A stretch of 34,626 nucleotides of DNA from SMWD01 sp051008895 (GTDB taxonomy: Bacteria; Pseudomonadota; Gammaproteobacteria; Steroidobacterales; GCA-2729495), in the NCBI GenBank assembly GCA_051008895.1, contig JBPCXI010000255.1, positions 1 to 34,626 of the forward strand. The letters run 5' to 3'. The notes below the pieces were generated by a model. The model ran no database searches and was not told the DNA's origin. It saw only the letters and a list, made by a program, of their open reading frames with translations. Positions within the stretch are counted from its first letter, which is position 1; each line of letters opens with the position of its first letter. A program made the translations under genes and the position numbers. Positions 15,896 to 22,884 of the stretch are shown piece by piece.

Positions 15896-15901
15896 ATTAT
15901 A
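15896..15901 (-). promoter_or_regulatory. tRNA-Leu promoter -10 box
   Basis: A perfect TATAAT on the minus strand lies 43 bases before tRNA-Leu and is followed by a GC-rich discriminator (CGCG), as in stringently controlled stable-RNA promoters. The -35 is poor. The rest of 15853-16043 holds only a hairpin near 15955-15975 (TCCCGC / GCGGGA on the minus strand, no T-run) and no gene. Confidence 0.55.
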
Positions 15902-16043
15902 GAAGACCGCGGGCACAATACCGACATTCGCAACGCGCGTACATGCTCCCCGCTCGCTCCCGCAAGGCAGCGGGAACGCAGACTCGTTTCATATTATATA
16001 TCAGAAACTTATAGCGAATTCGGCGGGAGGCGGACCGAACTGC

Positions 16044-18551
16044 CTACGGCGACGTGCCCCTCGGCCCGGGCGGCTGCCCGAACATGGACTTCAGGCGACT
16101 GAAGTCGAACGGGTCGACGATCCCATTCCCGTTCAGGTCCTGATCCGGAAAGCCACGCTGTCCGAACCTCATCTTCAACAACGTGAAGTCCGCCGGATCG
16201 ACAATGCCGCTGTTATTGAAGTCCGGGTCGCACAGGTTGCCGAAGCCATCGCCGTCGGTGTCCAGCTGTATGTTGCCGCCGGCGTCGGGTATCGCGGGGC
16301 CGTTCGGCGCGAGCTCGCAATTGTCCTGAGTATTCGGCGTGCCATCGGCGTCAGCGTCGCAATCGATGCAGCGCGCCGAAAAAGAAATCACCGGCCCGTC
16401 CCAGCTATTGTTGCGACCATCCGGCTGCGGCGGCACCCCGAACACAACCGATTCGTTGTTGGCGATTATCACTCCCTCCGTGATGTCGCCGTTCGGCGCG
16501 ACGACGATGCGAATGAGCCAGTTCTCCTGGCCGCGGCCGTCGTCGGGGTTTGCGCCGGAGAAATCGGGGTCGCCGAGGCCACGTATGCCGCAGTAGTTCG
16601 AGCCGGACCTGTCGCACGGTGTGTTGTCGGCTCTGGGCCCCAACGTGCACTGGCCGCCCGACACCGAGGACGTCGGCACCGTCTCGTCCGGGGAGAGGTT
16701 GTCGACGCAGCTCCAGGTGCCGACGAGAAACGCGGCCTCGTCGAGCAAGATTCGCAGGCCCGTGTTGCCGACGTTGTCGGGCACCGGGCCCTCGAACTGG
16801 CCGATGCCGATGCCGGACGGCTCCGGCGCGGCCCATGCGTCGTCGTCTTCCATGGGATCGAAATTGCCCGCAACGCCGATGTTGAGGTCGACCGGATAGG
16901 TCTGCACACCCGTCGCACTCCGCCCTTCGGTCTGGATCAGGGTCGGCCATCCGGCGGATGCGAAAATGTACTCGCAGCCCTGCGCGCTGGGATTCTGCTG
17001 GTTGGAAACCGTCGGCGGCAGCACGTAGGTGATCGTATTCGCACCCCAGGTCTCCTCGCCCCAGGTTCCCGGGCCGCCGAAGAACGTGCGGGTGCCGGGC
17101 GCCAGCGTGAACCGACCCTCGATCGTGTCGTCGCCGTCGCACGCGGTGTCGTTGACATCGTCCAGGGCCAGCGTGCCGGTGACGGCCAATTGGGCCTTGT
17201 TCGGATCCGGCACCGGTGCCAGAGCCAGCTGCCCGCCGGGCTGCCGCGGCAGCGTCAGGAACGGGGAGCCACCGACGGCATAGTAGCCGGCGCTGTAGAC
17301 GGGCCCGAGCCAGGCCAGGGGCTGGCCGGCAATCGTCACTCCGCTCGGATTCGTCCGGTTGTAGGTACAGTCTTCGAGGGTTATGGCCGGCAGCGCGCCA
17401 ACGCATGCGTTATCGACCCTGGACTGGAAGGAGCCGGGGTCAATCGTGTAGTTCAACGCAGTCGCTGACGACCCGGAAAGGCTCAGCGTCCCGCCGATGA
17501 ACGAGCCCGGCTTGCCCTGGTTCGCGTTCAGGGCCGGAATCTTGTACTCGAGCGTGTAGAACGCGTCGACTGTAATGATCCTGTTAGCTCCGTTCGTCGA
17601 TATTCTGAGGATCAGGTTGTCGAATTCCGCCCCTGTCTGTGCCCAGATGGTCGGCGAGCCGATGTTCGGATCCGGGTCGCAGTCCACGAGGGCGTTGCCG
17701 GCCCCATCGCCCGCCGCGCAAGTGTAATCGGCGATGATCGCCGTCGTCGCGACCCCGACGTTCGGGCCGACGTTACCGGTCTCCGGTGCATACGTGACGA
17801 TCTCGACGGTGTAAGGCCCCGCCGACTGTGGCGGGGGCGGATTCGGGAACGGGAAGTTAACCACCGGCACGCTGCCGCCGTTCGCCTGGTCCCAGACGTT
17901 GATATCCGGTGGCGACGCGTTGCCGGTCGCCTGCGAAGCCATCTCGCTCGGATAGTCGCCGCTCGCCGAACTATGCAGGATCGGGAAACCGGCGGTGCCG
18001 ATGACGTAGTCGAAGCCGCCGGCCGCATTCGTCGCCGCGCTGTCGACGACCCGGGCCGGGATCGTGTGCGTAATGCTGGAAAATGTCTCGAGCGCATTGC
18101 CGTCGCTCGTGGTGACGCTGCGCTCGCCGGCGCCGATGATCAGCGTGCCGCTTAGCGAGTCGTCGCTGCCATCGCCGGGAGTGTCGTTGTCGTCGATGGT
18201 CAGCGTGCCGGTAATCGGCAGGTTGATCTTGCCGTCGCCCGGCGCCGAGCCGCCGGTCGTCAGCGGATCAGGCCCGGTGCCGATCGCGTAGAAACCGCCG
18301 CTGTCCAACGGTCCCATCCAGACGCGAAACGGCCCACTACCGACCAGCAGAGCGAGGTCCTCGCCACCCGAGTAATTGCATGATTGCGGCGGCGCCGACG
18401 TGAACAAAGCGATCGGCGAGACACAGGTGTTCTCGGCCTTGCTCAGGCTGCCGGTCACGGCGGTAGCCGTCGGCACCGCAAACAATGGCGCGGCGAAGCA
18501 GAGCGCCGCAATTCCCCCCGCTGCGGCGACGGCTCGATTATTTTTATTCAT
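16044..18551 (-). CDS. secreted calcium-binding protein with duplicated N-terminal domain, TSP3-like repeat and C-terminal dockerin
   Basis: This 835-residue protein of unknown function has a Sec signal peptide (about 1-30, AAGGIAALCFAAPLFA). Two related domains follow at about 34-195 and 379-540. Both contain an M/L-GP..S.G[FY]YA[IV]G segment, a TGTL.[IL]DD.ND acidic loop and an AG[FW]P.L end. Residues 728-775 hold thrombospondin-type-3-like Asp loops (DADADGTPNTQDNC, DTDGDGFGNLCD). Two dockerin type I repeats end the protein (calcium loops D777-D788 and D805-D816, each followed by LLK/LKS..FGQ). No enzyme motif, cohesin partner, sortase or PEP-CTERM tail was seen. No Shine-Dalgarno precedes the ATG. 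It sits between tRNA-Leu and tRNA-Lys inside an otherwise conserved gene block, which suggests insertion. Confidence 0.85.
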   Translation of the reverse strand: MNKNNRAVAAAGGIAALCFAAPLFAVPTATAVTGSLSKAENTCVSPIALFTSAPPQSCNYSGGEDLALLVGSGPFRVWMGPLDSGGFYAIGTGPDPLTTGGSAPGDGKINLPITGTLTIDDNDTPGDGSDDSLSGTLIIGAGERSVTTSDGNALETFSSITHTIPARVVDSAATNAAGGFDYVIGTAGFPILHSSASGDYPSEMASQATGNASPPDINVWDQANGGSVPVVNFPFPNPPPPQSAGPYTVEIVTYAPETGNVGPNVGVATTAIIADYTCAAGDGAGNALVDCDPDPNIGSPTIWAQTGAEFDNLILRISTNGANRIITVDAFYTLEYKIPALNANQGKPGSFIGGTLSLSGSSATALNYTIDPGSFQSRVDNACVGALPAITLEDCTYNRTNPSGVTIAGQPLAWLGPVYSAGYYAVGGSPFLTLPRQPGGQLALAPVPDPNKAQLAVTGTLALDDVNDTACDGDDTIEGRFTLAPGTRTFFGGPGTWGEETWGANTITYVLPPTVSNQQNPSAQGCEYIFASAGWPTLIQTEGRSATGVQTYPVDLNIGVAGNFDPMEDDDAWAAPEPSGIGIGQFEGPVPDNVGNTGLRILLDEAAFLVGTWSCVDNLSPDETVPTSSVSGGQCTLGPRADNTPCDRSGSNYCGIRGLGDPDFSGANPDDGRGQENWLIRIVVAPNGDITEGVIIANNESVVFGVPPQPDGRNNSWDGPVISFSARCIDCDADADGTPNTQDNCELAPNGPAIPDAGGNIQLDTDGDGFGNLCDPDFNNSGIVDPADFTLLKMRFGQRGFPDQDLNGNGIVDPFDFSRLKSMFGQPPGPRGTSP

Positions 18552-18560
18552 TTGATAAAC

Positions 18561-18566
18561 ATCATA
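18561..18566 (-). promoter_or_regulatory. possible -10 box for the dockerin gene
   Basis: TATGAT on the minus strand lies only 9 bases before the ATG, with a weak TTCCGT 18 bases upstream. If used, the mRNA would have almost no leader, which would fit the lack of a Shine-Dalgarno. Read-through from the tRNA unit is the alternative, as no terminator follows tRNA-Lys. A run of eight T on the plus strand near 18650 has no assigned role. Confidence 0.25.
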
Positions 18567-18670
18567 ACCGTGACAGAGCAAAGAACGGAAACGTCAAGTT
18601 ATGTAAAAACAGGTATCAATGAACGGCAACAACGCGGCCGAGCAATGCCTTTTTTTTAGCGAAGGGAAGG

Positions 18671-18747
18671 TGGTGGGCCGTGAAGGAATCGAACCTTCAA
18701 CCAATGGATTAAGAGTCCACTGCTCTGCCTAATTGAGCTAACGGCCC
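18671..18747 (-). tRNA. tRNA-Lys (CTT)
   Basis: The gene is 77 bases with encoded CCA. The acceptor GGGCCGT pairs with ACGGCCC. The anticodon loop CTCTTAA gives CTT, the rarer lysine isoacceptor, which makes sense in a GC-rich genome. It is the last of four tRNA genes (Pro, Arg, His, Lys in transcription order). No terminator follows it. Confidence 0.96.
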
Positions 18748-18790
18748 GTCTCGTTGTTGGCGGCCGGCCTTTGCGGCCGCACCGAAAATC

Positions 18791-18867
18791 TGGGGTGGAT
18801 GATGGGACTCGAACCCACGACGACCGGAATCACAATCCGGGGCTCTACCAACTGAGCTACACCCACC
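18791..18867 (-). tRNA. tRNA-His (GTG)
   Basis: The gene is 77 bases including the extra G-1 that pairs with C73, diagnostic of bacterial tRNA-His. The anticodon GTG lies in loop ATTGTGATT, and CCA is encoded. The spacer to tRNA-Lys holds a GC-rich hairpin (GCGGCC / GGCCGC). Confidence 0.97.
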
Positions 18868-18903
18868 GTCGTTCAGCGCATATTTTATCGTGCCGGCACG
18901 CCC

Positions 18904-18929
18904 TTGGCACCGGCAATTGGCACCGGCAT
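18904..18929. repeat. two tandem 13-base repeats next to tRNA-Arg
   Basis: TTGGCACCGGCAA is followed directly by TTGGCACCGGCAT. The next TTGG begins a third partial copy that is the CCA end of tRNA-Arg on the minus strand. The repeats fill about half of the tRNA-Arg/tRNA-His spacer. Confidence 0.8.
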
Positions 18930-18930
18930 T

Positions 18931-19007
18931 TGGCGCGCCCGGCAGGACTCGAACCTGCAACCGTCGGCTTAGAAGGCCGATGCTCTATCCGGTTGAGCTA
19001 CGGGCGC
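18931..19007 (-). tRNA. tRNA-Arg (TCT)
   Basis: The gene is 77 bases with encoded CCA. The acceptor GCGCCCG pairs with CGGGCGC. The anticodon loop CTTCTAA gives TCT, which reads AGA/AGG codons. An intrinsic terminator lies between it and the upstream tRNA-Pro, so it depends on read-through, processing or a promoter that is not evident. Confidence 0.97.
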
Positions 19008-19023
19008 GTTCTGCGAGCCCAAC

Positions 19024-19049
19024 AAAAAAAGCGTCGCGCTCCGCGCGAC
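19024..19049 (-). terminator. intrinsic terminator after tRNA-Pro
   Basis: On the minus strand the stem GTCGCGC / GCGCGAC (3-nt loop) plus GC is followed by seven T. It is only 33 bases past the CCA end of tRNA-Pro and 16 bases before tRNA-Arg, so it splits the tRNA cluster. Confidence 0.8.
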
Positions 19050-19053
19050 CGAT

Positions 19054-19083
19054 AAATTTGCGCGTTTAAATACGCGCAAATTT
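19054..19083. repeat. perfect 12-base inverted repeat abutting tRNA-Pro
   Basis: The arms AAATTTGCGCGT and ACGCGCAAATTT flank a 6-nt loop (TTAAAT). One arm reaches into the first base of the sequence encoding the CCA end of tRNA-Pro. In RNA it would form a stable hairpin directly 3' of the tRNA, just ahead of the terminator. Confidence 0.9.
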
Positions 19084-19159
19084 GGTCGGGGCAGAGGGAT
19101 TCGAACCCCCGACCCTCTGCTCCCAAAGCAGATGCGCTACCAGACTGCGCCATGCCCCG
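19083..19159 (-). tRNA. tRNA-Pro (TGG)
   Basis: The gene is 77 bases with encoded CCA. The acceptor CGGGGCA pairs with TGCCCCG. The anticodon loop TTTGGGA gives TGG. It is the first tRNA gene of the cluster and is divergent from folD. Confidence 0.97.
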
Positions 19160-19186
19160 ATCCGTGCCGTATTCCGCGACCGCGCC

Positions 19187-19256
19187 ATTATACGCACCCG
19201 TCCGGATCGCCCGGGCGGGCCGGCGGATCATACGGGCGGCCACCGGGGTCCGTCAA
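19187..19256 (-). promoter_or_regulatory. two candidate promoters of the tRNA cluster
   Basis: On the minus strand TTGACG (19251-19256), 18 bases, then TATGAT (19227-19232) form a good sigma-70 promoter. A perfect TATAAT (19187-19192) lies nearer to tRNA-Pro, with a GC-rich discriminator (GGCGCGG) typical of stringently controlled stable RNA but a poor -35. Either or both could drive the cluster. Confidence 0.6.
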
Positions 19257-19303
19257 TCAACCGGCGCGAGGCCTGCGGGCTGTCGCGCCATGCACCCCTC
19301 TGG

Positions 19304-19309
19304 TATGTT
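19304..19309 (+). promoter_or_regulatory. possible folD extended -10 box
   Basis: TATGTT preceded by TGG forms an extended -10-like element about 36 bases before the folD ATG. The -35 is not conserved. It lies in the 185-base divergent region shared with the tRNA cluster. Confidence 0.35.
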
Positions 19310-19344
19310 TCCCGCCTGTTTGACGCCGGGGCCGGAATGAGCAC

Positions 19345-20235
19345 ATGACCGCGCAGATCATCGACGGCAAGGCGATCGCGGCCGGCATCCGGCGGGAAAT
19401 CCGCACGCAGATCGACGCGCGCGCCGAACGCGGTCAGCCCAGCCCGGGCCTCGCCGTAATCCTCGTCGGCAACGACCCGGCCTCGCAGATCTATGTGCGT
19501 AACAAGCGTCGCGCCTGCGACGAGGCCGGCATCGAGTCACGCGACTACGATCTGCCGACGACCACGTCCGAGGCGGATATCCTCGCGCTGATCGACGAGC
19601 TGAACGCCGACCGGTCGATCCACGGCATCCTCGTGCAGTTCCCGCTGCCCGACCACATCAACGAGAATGCGATCATCGAGCGTATCGACCCGCTCAAGGA
19701 CGTCGACGGTTTCCACCCGTATACCGTCGGCCGGCTCACGCAGCGCATCCCGGTGCTGAGACCGTGCACGCCGTACGGAATCATGCAGATGCTGAATCGC
19801 ATCGGCGAAGACCCGAAGGGTCGCCATGCCGTCGTCGTCGGCGCATCGAATCACGTGGGTCGCCCGCTCGCCCTCGAATTCCTGCTCGCCGGCACGACGA
19901 CGACGGTCTGCCACCGATTCACGACCGACCTCGAGGCCCACGTCGGCCGCGCCGATATCCTTGCCGTCGCGGTGGGCAAACCGCGGCTGATACCGGGTCA
20001 CTGGATCAAACGCGGCGCGATCGTCGTCGACGTCGGCATCAACCGTCTCGACAGCGGCAAGCTGTGCGGCGACGTCGACTTTGCAGGTGCCGCCGAGCGG
20101 GCGTCCTGGATCACGCCGGTACCGGGTGGTGTGGGCCCGATGACAATCGCGATGCTTCTGAAAAATACGCTGACGGCCGCGATTTCCGGCGACGAGCTGC
20201 TCGAACCCCGTCCGCATCCTGACGACAACTACTGA
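19345..20235 (+). CDS. folD: bifunctional methylenetetrahydrofolate dehydrogenase/cyclohydrolase FolD
   Basis: This 296-residue cytoplasmic enzyme interconverts 5,10-methylene-, methenyl- and 10-formyl-tetrahydrofolate with NADP. The catalytic lysine is K54 (YVRNKRRACDEAG). Family motifs QFPLPDH (about 98-104), VDGFHP, the NADP loop GASNHVGRP and the C-terminal TPVPGGVGPMTIAMLL are all present. The length is slightly over E. coli FolD (288) because of a polar tail. The ATG at 19345 starts the conserved MTAQIIDGK. It heads a plus-strand set with the cyclophilin and lpxH, and its position beside the tRNA and tig cluster matches gammaproteobacteria such as Pseudomonas. Confidence 0.97.
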   Translation: MTAQIIDGKAIAAGIRREIRTQIDARAERGQPSPGLAVILVGNDPASQIYVRNKRRACDEAGIESRDYDLPTTTSEADILALIDELNADRSIHGILVQFPLPDHINENAIIERIDPLKDVDGFHPYTVGRLTQRIPVLRPCTPYGIMQMLNRIGEDPKGRHAVVVGASNHVGRPLALEFLLAGTTTTVCHRFTTDLEAHVGRADILAVAVGKPRLIPGHWIKRGAIVVDVGINRLDSGKLCGDVDFAGAAERASWITPVPGGVGPMTIAMLLKNTLTAAISGDELLEPRPHPDDNY

Positions 20236-20282
20236 GTTGCATTAACATCGAACGCTGGAACTCCAGCTACGAGGACGAATAC

Positions 20283-20858
20283 GTGATTTCCCGTCTATTT
20301 GTAATTGCCATCATCGGCGTGACGCTGACCTCTGCACCCGCGTTCGCCGCCGACTACCCTAAAGTACGCGTCATAACCTCTGCCGGCGATTTCCTCGTCG
20401 AACTCGACGACGCCCGCGCGCCACTGACCGTGGCCAATTTCCTGCAATACGTGCGCGACGGTCACTACGAAGACACGATATTCCACCGCGTCGTGAACAA
20501 CTTCGTGATCCAGGGCGGCGGATATTCGCTCGGCATGGAAGAAAAGAAGACGCAGGAAAGCGTCGTGAACGAATCCGGAAACGGCTTGAGTAACCAGCGC
20601 CTGACGATCGCGATGGCCCGCACGAACGACCCCCACTCGGCGGATGCTCAGTTCTACATCAACCTGGCGGACAACGTCGCGCTCGACCCACTCCCGACCC
20701 GCTGGGGTTACGCGGTCTTCGGCAACGTCACCGAAGGGGCGGCGGTCGTCGATGAAATCGGTCACCGTGCAGTCCGCAGCGAAGGTCAGTTTCAGCACCT
20801 GCCCGACGTGCCGGTCGTCATCGAACGCATGGTGATCGTCGCGGACGACAAGGACTGA
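20283..20858 (+). CDS. cyclophilin-type peptidyl-prolyl isomerase with signal peptide
   Basis: This 191-residue protein has an N-terminal Sec signal (MISRLFVIAIIGVTLTSAPA, likely cleavage after AFA at 20-22), so it is probably periplasmic, like PpiA. The cyclophilin core includes FHRVVNNFVIQGGG with the catalytic Arg, MARTNDPHSADAQFYINLADN and the WGYAVFGNVTEG strand. The start is GTG, supported by GAGG 8 bases upstream; no in-frame ATG would retain the signal peptide. It follows folD by 47 bases. Its stop overlaps the lpxH ATG (TGATG). The homologue at this place in some relatives is the cytoplasmic PpiB, so the secreted form is worth noting. Confidence 0.93.
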   Translation: MISRLFVIAIIGVTLTSAPAFAADYPKVRVITSAGDFLVELDDARAPLTVANFLQYVRDGHYEDTIFHRVVNNFVIQGGGYSLGMEEKKTQESVVNESGNGLSNQRLTIAMARTNDPHSADAQFYINLADNVALDPLPTRWGYAVFGNVTEGAAVVDEIGHRAVRSEGQFQHLPDVPVVIERMVIVADDKD

Positions 20859-21589
20859 TGACGACGCTGTTCGTCTCGGACCTGCATCTGGACGAAACGC
20901 GTCCGGGAATCACCGCCTGCTTCCTGCGCTTCCTGCGTCAGACCGCCGGCAAAGCGGACGCGCTCTACATCCTCGGCGACCTGTTCGAGGTCTGGCTCGG
21001 CGACGACGATCCGGCCGCGGGACATCGCGAGATCGCTAACGCGCTGCGTGAATTCACGGCTGACGGCACACCTTGTTACCTGACGCGAGGCAATCGCGAC
21101 TTCCTGATCGGCAAACGTTTCGCCGCAGAAAGCGGCCTGCAACTGCTCGACGAGAAAACAATCGTCGACATCGACGGCGAGCGCGTCCTTTTGATGCACG
21201 GCGACGAATTGTGCACCGACGATCCGGCATACCAACGGCTCCGCCGCATCGTACGCAACGGCTTCGTCCAATGGATCTACCTGCTGCTCCCGCTGGGTCT
21301 GCGCCGCGCAATCGCGAACCAGTTGCGCCGCTCGAGCCAGGAAACGCTGAAGCCGGACGATATCACCGACGTGAACGCGAACACGGTCGCGACGACGATG
21401 GGCCACGCCCGGGTGCGCGTGCTAATACACGGGCACACGCACCGGCCGGCGATTCACCAGTTAAACGTCGACGGCGAACCGGCGTTGCGCATCGTACTCG
21501 GCGATTGGTACTCGCAGGGCAGCGTGCTGCGATGGACGGCGGCGGGTCCGGAACTGGGAACGCTCGCGCTCCAGCCCAGCGAGGCATAA
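20858..21589 (+). CDS. lpxH: UDP-2,3-diacylglucosamine diphosphatase
   Basis: This 243-residue Mn-dependent calcineurin-like phosphoesterase hydrolyses UDP-2,3-diacylglucosamine to lipid X and UMP in lipid A synthesis, at the cytoplasmic face of the inner membrane. Metal ligands are at the expected places: D8 and H10 (SDLHL), D41 (LGDLFE), N79 (GNRDF), H114 (MHGDELC), and H193 and H195 (HGHTHRP). The insertion around 134-165 with WIYLLLPLGLRR is the membrane/acyl-binding cap. The length equals E. coli LpxH (240). Its ATG overlaps the cyclophilin stop. It converges on the kinase gene with a 21-base gap that holds no terminator. Confidence 0.96.
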   Translation: MTTLFVSDLHLDETRPGITACFLRFLRQTAGKADALYILGDLFEVWLGDDDPAAGHREIANALREFTADGTPCYLTRGNRDFLIGKRFAAESGLQLLDEKTIVDIDGERVLLMHGDELCTDDPAYQRLRRIVRNGFVQWIYLLLPLGLRRAIANQLRRSSQETLKPDDITDVNANTVATTMGHARVRVLIHGHTHRPAIHQLNVDGEPALRIVLGDWYSQGSVLRWTAAGPELGTLALQPSEA

Positions 21590-21610
21590 GCGACGCGCAC
21601 CCGCCCCGCG

Positions 21611-22846
21611 TCAGGAAATCTGCGTCTGGCGTCTCGCCTCCCAGGCGAGCAATTCGTCGGTGGTCTGGAACCTGTCCCCGGGCTGCTTGGCCAACATCAG
21701 ATCCAGGCACGGCTGGTAGTGCACGAGGGCATCGGGCAACTGCGGCAGCGGTGCCTGGCGATGCTGGATGATCACCGACATCGCGGTATCGCCGTTGTAA
21801 GGCTTCGCGCCAGTCAGCATCTCGAAGAAAATCACGCCGAGTGCGTAGATGTCGCCGCGCTCGTCAACGTTACCGCCGTGTCCCTGCTCCGGACTCATGT
21901 AATACGGCGTGCCGAAGATTTCCCCGGTGCCGGTAATTTCCGCGAGTAGCTGCGCCTGCTTGGCAAGACCGAAGTCGATCATCACGAGGCTGTCGTCCTC
22001 GCGAAACATCAGGTTCGTGGGTTTCAGGTCACGGTGCATGATGCCGGATTTATGCAACTCGCCCAGCGCACCGGCGATCTCACGCATCAGTACGTATGCC
22101 CGTTCGGGATCGAGTCCGCCGGCGATCCGTTGCTTGAGGCTGCCCTTGCTGCAGTACTCCATTGCGATGAACGCGTGGTCGTCGGCGACACCCAGGTCGA
22201 AAATTCGCACGATGCTCGGATGATCGATTTTCGCGATCAACTCGTATTCCTGCAGGAACCGGTCGAACGCGGCCTCCCCGCCCTGATCCGGCATTTGCCG
22301 CAGCACTTTCAGCACCACGGTCCGCCCGTTTGCGGTTTCGCGTGCGAGGTACACGGCTGACATATCGTTCAACGCGATTCGTCGCTGGAATTCGTAACCT
22401 TTCAGCTCGGGTAACTCGGTCGCCAGCTCACGACGCTCGCCGAAAAACTGCCCCGAGCTCGACGACGGTTCGTCACGTCCGATCAACGGTTCGACGACGT
22501 CGATCAGCCCCTGATGACTCAAACGCCCCCGGGAAATATAGTCATCGGCGCCCGCCTTGATCGCAGCAACGATCTGTCGCTCCTCGCCGCTGCCGATGAA
22601 CACGATCGGCGGAAACCGCGGCACGTCGCGGAACTGGCGCAACCAGTCCAGCGCATCGCCGCCGTCGGCGGTATCCGCGAGCAGCACGACATCGCTGCTC
22701 GCGCCGGAAAACTCCTCGGACAGCCGCCCCGATTCCTGCGGGTCATACGACGTGATGTCGGCCTGCGGCCAGCGCGTCGACAAATGGTGACTCAGCAACG
22801 TCCGGTAGTCCCGGTCGTCGTCGATAATGAAGAAGCGTTGCGTCAT
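21611..22846 (-). CDS. Ser/Thr protein kinase with N-terminal degenerate receiver domain
   Basis: This 411-residue, apparently soluble protein has a receiver-like domain (1-125) fused to a Hanks-type kinase (about 150-405). In the receiver, acidic residues D9-D11 are kept. By alignment to DVVLLD-type strands, A57 (followed by D58) sits at the phospho-acceptor, and the switch Lys is R106 (DDYISRG). The kinase has K180, E200, HRDLKPTN (271-278), DFG (291-293), SPE (318-320) and D332. The glycine-rich loop is replaced by IALNDMSAVYLAR (157-169). It is thus a probable active kinase with a non-canonical ATP lid and a receiver that may not be phosphorylated. No transmembrane segment or PASTA domain is present. 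It lies 38 bases after purF and may be the last gene of that operon. Substrates are unknown. Confidence 0.9.
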   Translation of the reverse strand: MTQRFFIIDDDRDYRTLLSHHLSTRWPQADITSYDPQESGRLSEEFSGASSDVVLLADTADGGDALDWLRQFRDVPRFPPIVFIGSGEERQIVAAIKAGADDYISRGRLSHQGLIDVVEPLIGRDEPSSSSGQFFGERRELATELPELKGYEFQRRIALNDMSAVYLARETANGRTVVLKVLRQMPDQGGEAAFDRFLQEYELIAKIDHPSIVRIFDLGVADDHAFIAMEYCSKGSLKQRIAGGLDPERAYVLMREIAGALGELHKSGIMHRDLKPTNLMFREDDSLVMIDFGLAKQAQLLAEITGTGEIFGTPYYMSPEQGHGGNVDERGDIYALGVIFFEMLTGAKPYNGDTAMSVIIQHRQAPLPQLPDALVHYQPCLDLMLAKQPGDRFQTTDELLAWEARRQTQIS

Positions 22847-22884
22847 CTCAACGCCCGCCGCCCGCTATGCGGTAACTGCTGCAC

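Noticed and set aside
18640..18660. Plus-strand terminator suggested by a run of eight T.
   Set aside because: Only a 4-bp outer stem can be drawn, and no plus-strand gene lies upstream.
19801..19875. FolD NADP loop reads GASNHVGRP rather than the GRS form.
   Set aside because: The GAS form is, as I recall, also that of E. coli FolD, so it is not unusual for gammaproteobacteria.
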